Of a DNA stretch of 64,000 nt, positions 8,697-16,122 are shown in pieces (the stretch's first letter is position 1; each line of letters begins with the position of its first letter). Source of the stretch: CAZVNZ01 sp964628515 (GTDB lineage: Bacteria; Bacillota; Clostridia; Christensenellales; Christensenellaceae); the NCBI GenBank assembly GCA_964628515.1, contig CAZVNZ010000013.1, positions 6,132 through 70,131 of the forward strand, read 5' to 3'. Under the pieces are notes generated by a model, which was not told the DNA's origin, ran no database searches, and saw only the letters and a list, made by a program, of their open reading frames with translations. Both the position numbers and the translations under genes were made by a program.

Positions 8697-9560
8697 TTAA
8701 AAACTCATTTGTCTAAAATTAAGGGGGGTAGTGCCTGTCAGCAGTTTAAACCTTTTTATAAAATTACATTCGTCTAAAAATCCTACGCAATGTGCCACTT
8801 GTGCTACGGGTAGGCTTGTTGTTCTAAGCAAGGTTTTTGCCTTGTTGATTCTGTAATGAATTAAATATTCGTAGGGCGTCATCCCTGTATATTGGTTAAA
8901 TATCTTTAAAAAATAATATTTGGACAAGTGAATTTCCGAGGTTAAGTCCTCTAAAGTTATGGGGTCTTGATAGTTATTTTTAATGTATTCTAAAATTTTA
9001 TCTATATATTCTTGATGCTGAGAATACTTTTTTAAATTTTGCACGCTGTACTTACCAAGCGCCATCATTGTCAGCATATTAGTTAGGTGCAAGGAAGCCA
9101 TAACACTTTGCTTAATATCGTTTACTCCCGGATTTTTCATAATTTCTTCCATTTCGTTTATAAACTTTTCCGGGTCGTCAATATGCACGCAAGAAACGCC
9201 CGAGTCGTTTATAATATTATCGTAGCTATCTGCGCCTGTGCCATTAAAATGCACCCACATATGATTCCAATTATCCTCGTTCGCCGTGGCGTAATACTGG
9301 TATTCGTTGCAATATATCATAACAGCATGATTTTTTTTAAGCCTAATTGTTTGGTCTTTATGTTTAAGCACGCCCTCTCCTGAGATTGTAAAAAGGATGT
9401 AGTATTCCTTTTTTTCCGAGCGCTCTGTATAAAAGTCTTTTCCTGCATTAAAATGCCCGATTTCCGAAACGTAAAAAAGCAGTTCTTTTGCGTTTTGGTT
9501 GGCGGTAATCATAATCCATTTGAAGTCTTTTTCCACATCAAGATTATACTTTAACAGCAA
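8697..9560 (-). CDS. AraC-family transcriptional regulator
   Basis: A 287-residue regulator. The N-terminal half is a cupin-like sensing domain. The C-terminal hundred residues hold two helix-turn-helix motifs, LEDLTSEIHLSKYYFLKIF and VAQVAHCVGFLDECNFIKRF, with the family-typical TGTTPLNFR ending. I used the TTG start, which has AAGGAG upstream; the next in-frame ATG (17th codon) has no ribosome site. It lies upstream of, and in the same direction as, the importer/URO-D operon and is the obvious candidate regulator of it. Confidence 0.9.
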   Translation of the reverse strand: MLLKYNLDVEKDFKWIMITANQNAKELLFYVSEIGHFNAGKDFYTERSEKKEYYILFTISGEGVLKHKDQTIRLKKNHAVMIYCNEYQYYATANEDNWNHMWVHFNGTGADSYDNIINDSGVSCVHIDDPEKFINEMEEIMKNPGVNDIKQSVMASLHLTNMLTMMALGKYSVQNLKKYSQHQEYIDKILEYIKNNYQDPITLEDLTSEIHLSKYYFLKIFNQYTGMTPYEYLIHYRINKAKTLLRTTSLPVAQVAHCVGFLDECNFIKRFKLLTGTTPLNFRQMSF

Positions 9561-9603
9561 TTCCTTGTATCTCCTTATTTAATTCTTGCATCGCTATACT
9601 ATG

Positions 9604-9631
9604 ATTATACTTTATACTAATGTTTTGTCAA
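9604..9631 (-). promoter_or_regulatory. Consensus sigma-A promoter of the AraC gene
   Basis: TTGACA and TATAAT, both perfect, are separated by 16 bases. They lie about 45 bases before the TTG start. Confidence 0.8.
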
Positions 9632-9712
9632 TACTTTTTACTATTTTGTTGAAAATTATTTATTTTTGCGACTTTACGCCAAAAAATTTATACCGCTATT
9701 TAAAAAAACAAG

Positions 9713-9750
9713 AAAAAAAATACGAATAGTGTTAGTCTATCCGTATTTTT
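9713..9750 (-). terminator. Terminator of the rubrerythrin gene
   Basis: AAAATACG pairs with CGTATTTT, with an inner ATAG/CTAT stem. The minus strand continues into TTTTTTTT. Confidence 0.75.
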
Positions 9751-9826
9751 GGGGGGTCTAATTAGTTATATATTATTAATTATTGTGATTGTGATTAGTG
9801 ATTGGCTGTTACTTTTGCCTAACCCC

Positions 9827-10366
9827 TTATTTTACAACTCTTTCTAAAAGGCCTTGGAAAGCGCAACCGTGTCTTGCTTCGTCTTTAGCCATTTCGTGTA
9901 CTGTATCGTGGATAGCATCGTAGCCAAGCTCTTTTGCTTTTCTGGCAATACACATTTTGCCTTCTGTTGCTCCGCATTCTGCATCTGCTCTTAGTTGTAG
10001 ATTTTTCTTTGTATCTGCAAATACAACTTCCCCTAACATTTCTGCAAATCTTGCAGCGTGGTCTGCCTCTTCAAAAGCTATTCTTTTATATGCTTCCGCA
10101 ACTTCGGGATACCCTTCTCTGTCTGCCTGTCTGGACATTGCAAGGTACATGCCTACTTCTGTACATTCGCCCATAAAGTTTTCTCTTAAGCCTTTAACAA
10201 CTTCTTCGTCTAAGCCTGCGGCAATGCCGATTTTATGTTGATCTGCCCATACACGAGCGCCCGAAAGTTCGTTGAATTTTGAGCCGTCTGCTCCGCATTG
10301 TGGGCATACACCCGGTTTTTCGCCTTCTACTGTGTATCCGCATACACTACATACATATTTTGTCAT
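9827..10366 (-). CDS. Reverse rubrerythrin (rubredoxin domain first)
   Basis: A 179-residue peroxide/oxygen-scavenging protein. An N-terminal rubredoxin-like Fe(Cys)4 site (Cys6, Cys9, Cys21, Cys24) precedes a ferritin-like diiron four-helix domain, the reverse of classic rubrerythrin. Visible diiron helices are ECTEVGMYLAMSRQADREG, EEADHAARFAEMLGE and DEARHGCAFQGLLER. In clostridia such proteins use NADH-derived electrons to reduce H2O2 and O2. The ATG giving MTKYVC follows GGAGG; an in-frame TTG upstream overlaps that ribosome site. It is monocistronic, with its own promoter and terminator. Confidence 0.93.
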   Translation of the reverse strand: MTKYVCSVCGYTVEGEKPGVCPQCGADGSKFNELSGARVWADQHKIGIAAGLDEEVVKGLRENFMGECTEVGMYLAMSRQADREGYPEVAEAYKRIAFEEADHAARFAEMLGEVVFADTKKNLQLRADAECGATEGKMCIARKAKELGYDAIHDTVHEMAKDEARHGCAFQGLLERVVK

Positions 10367-10412
10367 AAGTTTTACCTCCAAATTTTTATTGTTTTAATTA
10401 TTAAAAAATATT

Positions 10413-10450
10413 TATACTAATAATATAATACGAAATGAATAAAATGTAAA
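10413..10450 (-). promoter_or_regulatory. Rubrerythrin promoter with overlapping 7-1-7 dyad
   Basis: Minus-strand TTTACA and TATATT are 17 bases apart (10422-10450). The -10 is covered by TATACTA-A-TAATATA (10413-10427), a 7-1-7 inverted repeat with one mismatch. The geometry resembles Fur/PerR-family operators, but the bases are not a good match to the PerR box, so the regulator is uncertain. Confidence 0.5.
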
Positions 10451-10582
10451 CCCCTTTTTTGAAAAATATTAAAAATAATTATCAATATCTTTATTGCTTA
10501 TTTAACAGATTGTGTAAAGAAAGGGAAATTATGCACATATTTAAGTTAAACAAATTTTTTAATTTAATTTGCACTATGTTTC

Positions 10583-10591
10583 TGCTATAAT
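10583..10591 (+). promoter_or_regulatory. Extended -10 promoter of the aldehyde dehydrogenase gene
   Basis: TGCTATAAT is a perfect extended -10. The -35 (TTTAAT at 17-base spacing) is weak. It lies about 40 bases before the start. Confidence 0.55.
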
Positions 10592-10631
10592 TAATTTATA
10601 AACAAATCCGGTTTTCGAGGTAAAAATAATT

Positions 10632-12005
10632 ATGGATATACAAAGTATTGTTAAAAGTCAACAGGAATATTTTTTAACGGATGCCACATTACCCGTGGCA
10701 TTTAGGCTACAAGCATTGGAAAAACTTAAAGCAACCATACAAAAAAAGGAAAAGCAAATAGAAACTGCCCTAAAAGCAGATTTAAACAAATCGGATTTTG
10801 AGGCGCAAGCTACCGAAATCTCTTTGGTAATAGGCGAGATTAACTTTTTTATTAAACATTTACATAAATTTGCCAAACCCAAAAAAGCAAAGGCAAATTT
10901 GGCGCAATTTCCGGCTAAAAACTATATTTTACCCGTACCCTTTGGGGTATGCCTAATAATGTCGCCGTGGAACTACCCCTTTCAACTTTGTATAGAGCCA
11001 CTTATAGGGGCGATAGCCGCAGGAAACACCGCTGTGCTAAAGCCTTCTAACTACTCCCCCGCTACTTCGGATATTATTAACGAAATTATTACCGAAACTT
11101 TTGATGCAAAGTATGTAAGTGTAGTTTTAGGGGGCAGAGACGCAAATACCGCACTACTGGACCAAAAATTCGACTATATATTTTTTACCGGTGGCATAAC
11201 GGTGGGCAAACTGGTAATGGAATCTGCATCTAAACACCTAACCCCCATAACCTTAGAGCTTGGAGGCAAAAGCCCCTGCATTGTGGACAGCACGGCGGAT
11301 GTCTCTTTGGCGGCAAAGCGTATAGTATGGGGCAAATATTTAAATGCCGGGCAAACTTGTGTCGCCCCCGATTATATTTTAGTACACTCCTCTGTAAAAG
11401 AGCGGTTTATAGCCAATGTTATTAAAAGCATTAAGGAGTTTTATACGGAAAAGCCCTTAAACTGCCCTAATTTACCACGCATTGTAAATGAAAAGCATTT
11501 TTTACGCTTGCTTGGCTTAATAAACGGAGAAAAAATTGTGTTTGGGGGTGGCAGTAATAAAGAAAGTTTGCAAATAGAGCCTACGGTACTTGATAACATT
11601 ACCTTTGACTCCCCCGCTATGCGCGAAGAAATTTTTGGGCCTATTATGCCCATACTAACCTTTGAAAATATAGAAGAAGTTATAGCCAAACTAAAACAGC
11701 TACCCCATCCGCTTGCTTTGTATTTATTTTCTCTTAGCGAGGACACGCAAGATTTAATTACCCGTACAATCAACTTTGGGGGCGGTTGTATTAACGATGT
11801 TGTTGTGCAGGTTGCCTCCTCAAACATCGCCTTTGGCGGAGTGGGAGACAGCGGTATGGGTGGGTACCACGGCAAAAGCAGTTTTGACACTTTTACCCAT
11901 TTTAAAAGCATTGTGCATAGGTCTAACCTTATAGACGTAAGTTTAAGATACCTACCCCCCACAGCTAAAAAGCTAAAGGGTATTAAAAAGGCACTACGAG
12001 ACTAA
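10632..12005 (+). CDS. Class 3 NAD(P)-dependent aldehyde dehydrogenase
   Basis: A 457-residue enzyme of the ALDH3/YwdH type, shorter at the N-terminus than tetrameric ALDHs. The glutamate motif LELGGKSPC and the catalytic cysteine motif NAGQTCVAPDY are both present, as is MSPWNYPFQL of the cofactor pocket. It oxidises aldehydes, typically medium- to long-chain or lipid-derived. The tail, rich in basic residues (LPPTAKKLKGIKKALRD), resembles the membrane-associating ends of some family members. The GAGG ribosome site is 11 bases from the ATG. It is flanked by oxidative-stress genes, which fits a role in removing reactive aldehydes, but this is inference. Confidence 0.92.
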   Translation: MDIQSIVKSQQEYFLTDATLPVAFRLQALEKLKATIQKKEKQIETALKADLNKSDFEAQATEISLVIGEINFFIKHLHKFAKPKKAKANLAQFPAKNYILPVPFGVCLIMSPWNYPFQLCIEPLIGAIAAGNTAVLKPSNYSPATSDIINEIITETFDAKYVSVVLGGRDANTALLDQKFDYIFFTGGITVGKLVMESASKHLTPITLELGGKSPCIVDSTADVSLAAKRIVWGKYLNAGQTCVAPDYILVHSSVKERFIANVIKSIKEFYTEKPLNCPNLPRIVNEKHFLRLLGLINGEKIVFGGGSNKESLQIEPTVLDNITFDSPAMREEIFGPIMPILTFENIEEVIAKLKQLPHPLALYLFSLSEDTQDLITRTINFGGGCINDVVVQVASSNIAFGGVGDSGMGGYHGKSSFDTFTHFKSIVHRSNLIDVSLRYLPPTAKKLKGIKKALRD

Positions 12006-12023
12006 ACCCACCATCACCATCAC

Positions 12024-12055
12024 AAAAAAAAGAGGGATAGCAAGACTATACCCTC
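12024..12055 (-). terminator. Tandem terminator 3 (distal)
   Basis: GAGGGTATAG pairs with CTATCCCTC (one bulged T) around a short loop, followed on the minus strand by TTTTTTTT. Confidence 0.8.
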
Positions 12056-12071
12056 CTATATCATCATCACC

Positions 12072-12101
12072 AAAAAAGAGGGAAAGCGAGACTACACCCT
12101 C
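12072..12101 (-). terminator. Tandem terminator 2
   Basis: A GAGGG/CCCTC stem with a 14-base loop, followed on the minus strand by TTTTTT. Confidence 0.7.
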
Positions 12102-12118
12102 TTACATCATCATCACCA

Positions 12119-12149
12119 TAAAAAAAGGGGCTGTACTTACATACGCCCC
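12119..12149 (-). terminator. Tandem terminator 1 (proximal to superoxide reductase)
   Basis: A GGGGC/GCCCC stem with a 13-base loop, followed on the minus strand by TTTTTTT, about 20 bases after the superoxide reductase stop codon. Confidence 0.75.
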
Positions 12150-12170
12150 TTAGTTTAGTCCGAAAAATTA

Positions 12171-12545
12171 TTAGCCCTTCCACAAGCCGTGTATGTTGCA
12201 ATACGCAAATACCGCAAAATCATCGCTGTTTACGCAAAATTCCGCTTTTGGCTCGTCACCTTGTTTTAGCATTACTCTTTGAGTTTTGTTTGCTTCTTCT
12301 AAAACTATCCACTCTATAAGATGCTCGTCCGTCATTGGATGAGCCTCGCTTCCTACCTGCACGCACACCTTACCTCCGTCCTTTTTGCATACGGGAATGT
12401 GCTTTTCCTTAGAGGCTTCTATTGTGCCCGGCTCTATTTTTGCCATTGGCTGTCCGCAACAAACGAGTGTGCCTCCTCCATCCTTAATTAGACCTATGAT
12501 ATTTCCGCACAACTCGCATTTGTAAAATGGTACTCTTTCTTTCAT
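12171..12545 (-). CDS. Superoxide reductase (desulfoferrodoxin, 2Fe type)
   Basis: A 124-residue protein. The N-terminal desulforedoxin site is Cys10, Cys13, Cys29, Cys30. The C-terminal neelaredoxin domain carries the catalytic iron ligands His49 (in EKHIPVC), His69, His75, Cys116 and His119 (CNIHGLWKG), plus the Glu47-Lys48 active-site pair. It reduces superoxide to peroxide without making O2, complementing the nearby rubrerythrin. The chosen ATG follows GAGGTG; an in-frame GTG lies inside that ribosome site. It follows dgt by 68 bases, with a small GGGTTATA/TATAGCCC hairpin between, so it may have its own RNA start or be the end of the cls-pyrBI operon. Confidence 0.94.
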   Translation of the reverse strand: MKERVPFYKCELCGNIIGLIKDGGGTLVCCGQPMAKIEPGTIEASKEKHIPVCKKDGGKVCVQVGSEAHPMTDEHLIEWIVLEEANKTQRVMLKQGDEPKAEFCVNSDDFAVFAYCNIHGLWKG

Positions 12546-12613
12546 AAAATTCACCTCGTAATTTATTTTATTGGGCTATAAGGATTTATAACCCTAATAA
12601 GCTCTGTTAAACA

Positions 12614-13795
12614 CTAAAAATAAGATTTATACTTTAAATTTGTACTGTTTGGATACAAATAATCGAAAATATCTATAAAGTAGTCGTCCGTCATGCTTGC
12701 AATGTAGTCCACCACAATCTGATTTTTTTCCTCCTCCATATACTCCTCCGTTTTTTCTGCGCCGTCGGAATAGGAGCCAAACAGTTTATTTATATGGTGT
12801 TTAAAAATGTGAGACCTGCTCCTACCCTCTTTTAAGTCCTTTAAAAACTTGGAGTACAGCCTGTCAAACATATTTTTAACATCTTGAGCAATTTCGTTTT
12901 GCAAATCGTAGATTATCTTTTGATTAAGGGCTTTTTCCGTATCTATGGCGGTGTAGTACCGCTCGTCTAAAGATAGATAATCTTTGCCGTAACTTAGGGA
13001 GACAAGGTTTGCTATAATGTTGCCTATAAACTCGGAGTTACTGCCACCTATAACATCGTTATCCGCAAATTTTGCCTTAATATCCAGTATTTCCGCATCC
13101 TGTCTGTCCTTGCCTATATAGGCTATAATATCGCTTATTCTAACCACGCAACCCTCTAAGGTGGAGCTTATAAACTTACAGTTTTTCTCTGTATACAGCT
13201 TGTTTATGCGGTTTTCCATGTGGGTAAAGTCAAGCTCGTTATACGTTGGTTTGTACTCTTTGCACAGTTTTTCGCCGTTGTGGCACAGTATGCCGTCCAA
13301 CGTTTGCAAAGAAATATTAAGTTTTAGCATTTTATCTAAAATACGCACGCTTTGCACATTGTGTTTGAAGTACCTGCCTGTATTTTCGTAGTATAGGTTG
13401 TTTAGCATGGTTTCTCCAAGATGCCCAAAGGGTGTGTGTCCTAAGTCGTGCCCCAAAGCTATGGCTTCTATTAAATCTGTGTTTAAGTTTAACATTCTGC
13501 CAATGTTTCGTGCTATTCTTGAAACTATTTGCACGTGCAATGCTCGTCTTGAAATATCGTCGTTTTTATATAGGGAAAACACCTGAGTTTTATCCGAGTA
13601 TCTGTTGTAAAAACGACTGTGAATAATTCGCTCCACATCCTTTACGTAATTTGGTCTGGAAACGTGGAATTTTTCCTTATGCCGTCTTTTTGCATACTTA
13701 TCCAAAGAGGCGTACTCGGATAGTAGGTTTTGGTTTGTCTCCAAGTTGGTGTACAGTTTTTGAAACACCTCGTTGTCGTAGGTTTCAAACTTCAT
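12614..13795 (-). CDS. HD-domain deoxyguanosine triphosphate triphosphohydrolase-like protein
   Basis: A 393-residue HD-superfamily phosphohydrolase of the dGTPase family. The metal-binding set is visible as LHVQIVSRIAR, GHDLGHTPFGHLGE and a later Asp in VVRISDIIAYIGKD. Members split dNTPs into nucleoside and triphosphate and may balance DNA precursor pools. The family is related to Dgt but also to proteins of unverified substrate. Its ATG starts three bases after the argF stop and lacks a strong ribosome site of its own, so it is probably translationally coupled in the pyrimidine/arginine operon. Confidence 0.88.
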   Translation of the reverse strand: MKFETYDNEVFQKLYTNLETNQNLLSEYASLDKYAKRRHKEKFHVSRPNYVKDVERIIHSRFYNRYSDKTQVFSLYKNDDISRRALHVQIVSRIARNIGRMLNLNTDLIEAIALGHDLGHTPFGHLGETMLNNLYYENTGRYFKHNVQSVRILDKMLKLNISLQTLDGILCHNGEKLCKEYKPTYNELDFTHMENRINKLYTEKNCKFISSTLEGCVVRISDIIAYIGKDRQDAEILDIKAKFADNDVIGGSNSEFIGNIIANLVSLSYGKDYLSLDERYYTAIDTEKALNQKIIYDLQNEIAQDVKNMFDRLYSKFLKDLKEGRSRSHIFKHHINKLFGSYSDGAEKTEEYMEEEKNQIVVDYIASMTDDYFIDIFDYLYPNSTNLKYKSYF

Positions 13796-13798
13796 TTT

Positions 13799-14698
13799 TT
13801 ACCCCATTAGTGTGGCTAATACCGCTTTTTGTGCGTGTAATCTGTTTTCTGCTTCGTCAAATATTTCCGGATGCTCGTCAAAAACTTCCTTTGTTATTTC
13901 CTCCCCTTTATGTGCTGGCAAGCAATGGAGTACCATTGCGTCCTTGTTTGCAACACTTAAAATATCGTGATTTATTTGCATGCCCTTAAAGGCTTTTTTC
14001 CGCTCTTCTGCCTCTTTTTCCTGCCCCATTGATGCCCAAACGTCTGTAATCAGTACATCTGCATTTTTTGCCATTGCCATAACGTCTCCGCTTATTTCAA
14101 AGTTGGTATAATCCTTTGCAAACTCCAGCACCCTTTTATTGGGGTAGTAGTTTTGAGGTATTGCGCAAGCAACACTCATACCCACTTTAAGACAGCCTAC
14201 AATTAGGGAATTTGCCATATTGTTGCCGTCTCCTATGTAGGTCATTTTTAGACCTTCAAGGCTTTTTTTGTATTCTCTTATTGTTTGCAAATCCGCAAGC
14301 ACTTGACAAGGGTGAGATATGTCCGTTAGTCCGTTAATAATAGGTATACTGCCGTATTTTGCCAAATCTTCCACGTCTTGTTGAGCAAATGTGCGTATCA
14401 TAATACCGTCTACATACCTTGAAAGCACCTTTGCCGTGTCCTCTATGGACTCCCCTCTGCCTAATTGTAAATCGGAAGAGGATAAAAACAAGGGATAACC
14501 GCCTAACTGGTACATGCCCACCTCAAAGGATACTCGAGTACGGGTGGACGATTTTTGAAATATCATCCCTAAGGTTTTGCCCTCTAAAAGTTTGTGGGCT
14601 ACACCTTTTTTTTGCTCTGCCTTTAGTTTATCCGCTAAATCAAGGAGCATTAGTATTTCGTCTTTGGATAAATCCAGCATTTTTAGTAAATGTTTCAT
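13799..14698 (-). CDS. argF: Ornithine carbamoyltransferase
   Basis: A 299-residue cytoplasmic enzyme that makes citrulline from ornithine and carbamoyl phosphate. Carbamoyl-phosphate motif STRTRVSFE, HPCQ (HPCQVLADLQ), the ornithine-side DVWASMGQE and the catalytic HCLPAH are all present; the last two distinguish it from aspartate carbamoyltransferase next door. It may serve arginine synthesis or catabolic citrulline use; no other arg genes are in the window. AGAGG precedes the ATG. It lies 43 bases after pyrI, so two carbamoyl-phosphate-consuming pathways share one transcription unit. Confidence 0.95.
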   Translation of the reverse strand: MKHLLKMLDLSKDEILMLLDLADKLKAEQKKGVAHKLLEGKTLGMIFQKSSTRTRVSFEVGMYQLGGYPLFLSSSDLQLGRGESIEDTAKVLSRYVDGIMIRTFAQQDVEDLAKYGSIPIINGLTDISHPCQVLADLQTIREYKKSLEGLKMTYIGDGNNMANSLIVGCLKVGMSVACAIPQNYYPNKRVLEFAKDYTNFEISGDVMAMAKNADVLITDVWASMGQEKEAEERKKAFKGMQINHDILSVANKDAMVLHCLPAHKGEEITKEVFDEHPEIFDEAENRLHAQKAVLATLMG

Positions 14699-14741
14699 AA
14701 ATTATACCTCTTATCTTTCAAAATATCTATAACAATCCAAT

Positions 14742-15179
14742 TTAAAAATTAAGTTTTGTCCTGTCTGCCTCTTGCTCGCAGTAAATACACCTGTACACCC
14801 CGTTTTTCTCGTTTGTAAGCTTAAAAATGTGTGGTAACTCTTGCTCTATGGATGTAATACACCGTGGATTTTTACACTTTACGATGTTTTTTACTTCTTT
14901 TGGCAACATAACTTTGGTTTTTTTTATGATTTTGCCGTTATCTATAATATTTACCGTTATATTTTCGTCTACAAAGCCAAGCATTGTAATGTCTGTGTCT
15001 ATTTCGTCCTCAATTTTTATTATATCTTTTTTTCCGCTTTTGTTACTTTTTACATTTTTGATGATGGCAACGCAACTATCCAATTTATCTAAATTCAGAT
15101 ACTTGTAAATATCCATACTTTTGCCTGCTTTTATGTGGTCTATAACAAGACCCCTTTGTAAGCTGTCTACATTAAGCAT
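14742..15179 (-). CDS. pyrI: Aspartate carbamoyltransferase regulatory subunit
   Basis: A 145-residue PyrI. The N-terminal allosteric nucleotide domain starts with LQRGLVIDHIKAGKS. The C-terminal zinc domain has its four cysteines in CKNPRC and CIYC, needed to bind the catalytic chains. It confers nucleotide control on PyrB. Its start overlaps the end of pyrB by eight bases, indicating translational coupling and balanced subunit synthesis. Confidence 0.95.
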   Translation of the reverse strand: MLNVDSLQRGLVIDHIKAGKSMDIYKYLNLDKLDSCVAIIKNVKSNKSGKKDIIKIEDEIDTDITMLGFVDENITVNIIDNGKIIKKTKVMLPKEVKNIVKCKNPRCITSIEQELPHIFKLTNEKNGVYRCIYCEQEADRTKLNF

Positions 15180-16098
15180 TTTCTTTAACCTCCAGCATCG
15201 TCATAATTAGTGCCATACGTGCAAATTTGCCGTATAATGCCTGTTTAAAATACACCGCTCGCTCGTCTTTGTCCACATCTACGGAAATCTCGTTTACACG
15301 GGGCAAAGGGTGCATAACAATCATATCTTTTTTGGCATGGCTCATCTTTTCTTTATCTAAAATATAGCTGTCTCTAAGCCTTAAATAGTCCTCTTCGTTA
15401 AAAAAACGCTCCTTTTGTACTCGTGTCATATATAAAATATCCAACTTGGAAATAACCTCTTCTAAGCGCTCGAATTGCTCGTAAGATACGTTTTCGTTAC
15501 CCTTTAGCACATCCTCTTTTATGTATCTGGGTAGCTTTAATTCGGTTGGGGATATAAGCACAAACTTAACGTTTTTGTAGCGTGATAGTGCTCTAATTAA
15601 GGAGTGTACCGTTCTTCCGAATTTTAAATCTCCGCACAAGCCTATTGTAATGCCGTCTAACCGCCCCTTTAGTTTTTGTATTGTAAGTAAATCGGTTAGT
15701 GTTTGAGTGGGATGTTGATGCCCACCGTCCCCTGCGTTTATTATTGGTATAGAGGCGTTTTCCGATGCCACAAGGGCAGAGCCTTCTTTTGGGTGTCGCA
15801 TGGCAATAATATCTGCATAGCACTCCACCGTTCTTATGGTATCCGCCACACTTTCCCCTTTGGTTGCCGAGCTTGAGTCTGCTCCTGCAAAGCCAAGTAC
15901 ACTGCCACCAAGCTCTATCATTGCCGCTTCAAAACTTAGTCTTGTGCGTGTGGACGGTTCAAAAAACAGGGTTGCAAGTTTTTTATATTTACAAACTTCT
16001 CGATATTTTTCCGGATTTTCTATAATTCTTTGTGCCAAGTTAAGTATGTCCTCTATTTCTTTTACAGATAAATCCATTGGTTCCAGCAAATGCTTCAT
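15172..16098 (-). CDS. pyrB: Aspartate carbamoyltransferase catalytic subunit
   Basis: A 308-residue enzyme of normal length catalysing the first committed step of pyrimidine synthesis. STRTRLSFE binds carbamoyl phosphate, the GDGGHQHPTQTLTDL block carries the catalytic His and Gln, and the C-terminal HPLPRVNEI is diagnostic. It starts 24 bases after the cls stop, with TAGGAG upstream of the ATG. I see no pyrR-type attenuator or uracil-responsive leader in front of it. Confidence 0.96.
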   Translation of the reverse strand: MKHLLEPMDLSVKEIEDILNLAQRIIENPEKYREVCKYKKLATLFFEPSTRTRLSFEAAMIELGGSVLGFAGADSSSATKGESVADTIRTVECYADIIAMRHPKEGSALVASENASIPIINAGDGGHQHPTQTLTDLLTIQKLKGRLDGITIGLCGDLKFGRTVHSLIRALSRYKNVKFVLISPTELKLPRYIKEDVLKGNENVSYEQFERLEEVISKLDILYMTRVQKERFFNEEDYLRLRDSYILDKEKMSHAKKDMIVMHPLPRVNEISVDVDKDERAVYFKQALYGKFARMALIMTMLEVKENA

Positions 16099-16122
16099 AG
16101 TTATTCTCCTATTTTTAGTCTA

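Larger units (their letters stand above)
12011..12150 (-). repeat. Three-unit tandem repeat made of terminator hairpins
   Basis: Read on the minus strand there are three consecutive units with a period of about 46-48 bases. Each consists of a GC-rich hairpin, a T-run and a GTGATGATGAT-like spacer. Units two and three also share loop sequence (GTAGTCTCGC and ATAGTCTTGC). The block fills the gap between aldehyde dehydrogenase and superoxide reductase. Confidence 0.75.
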
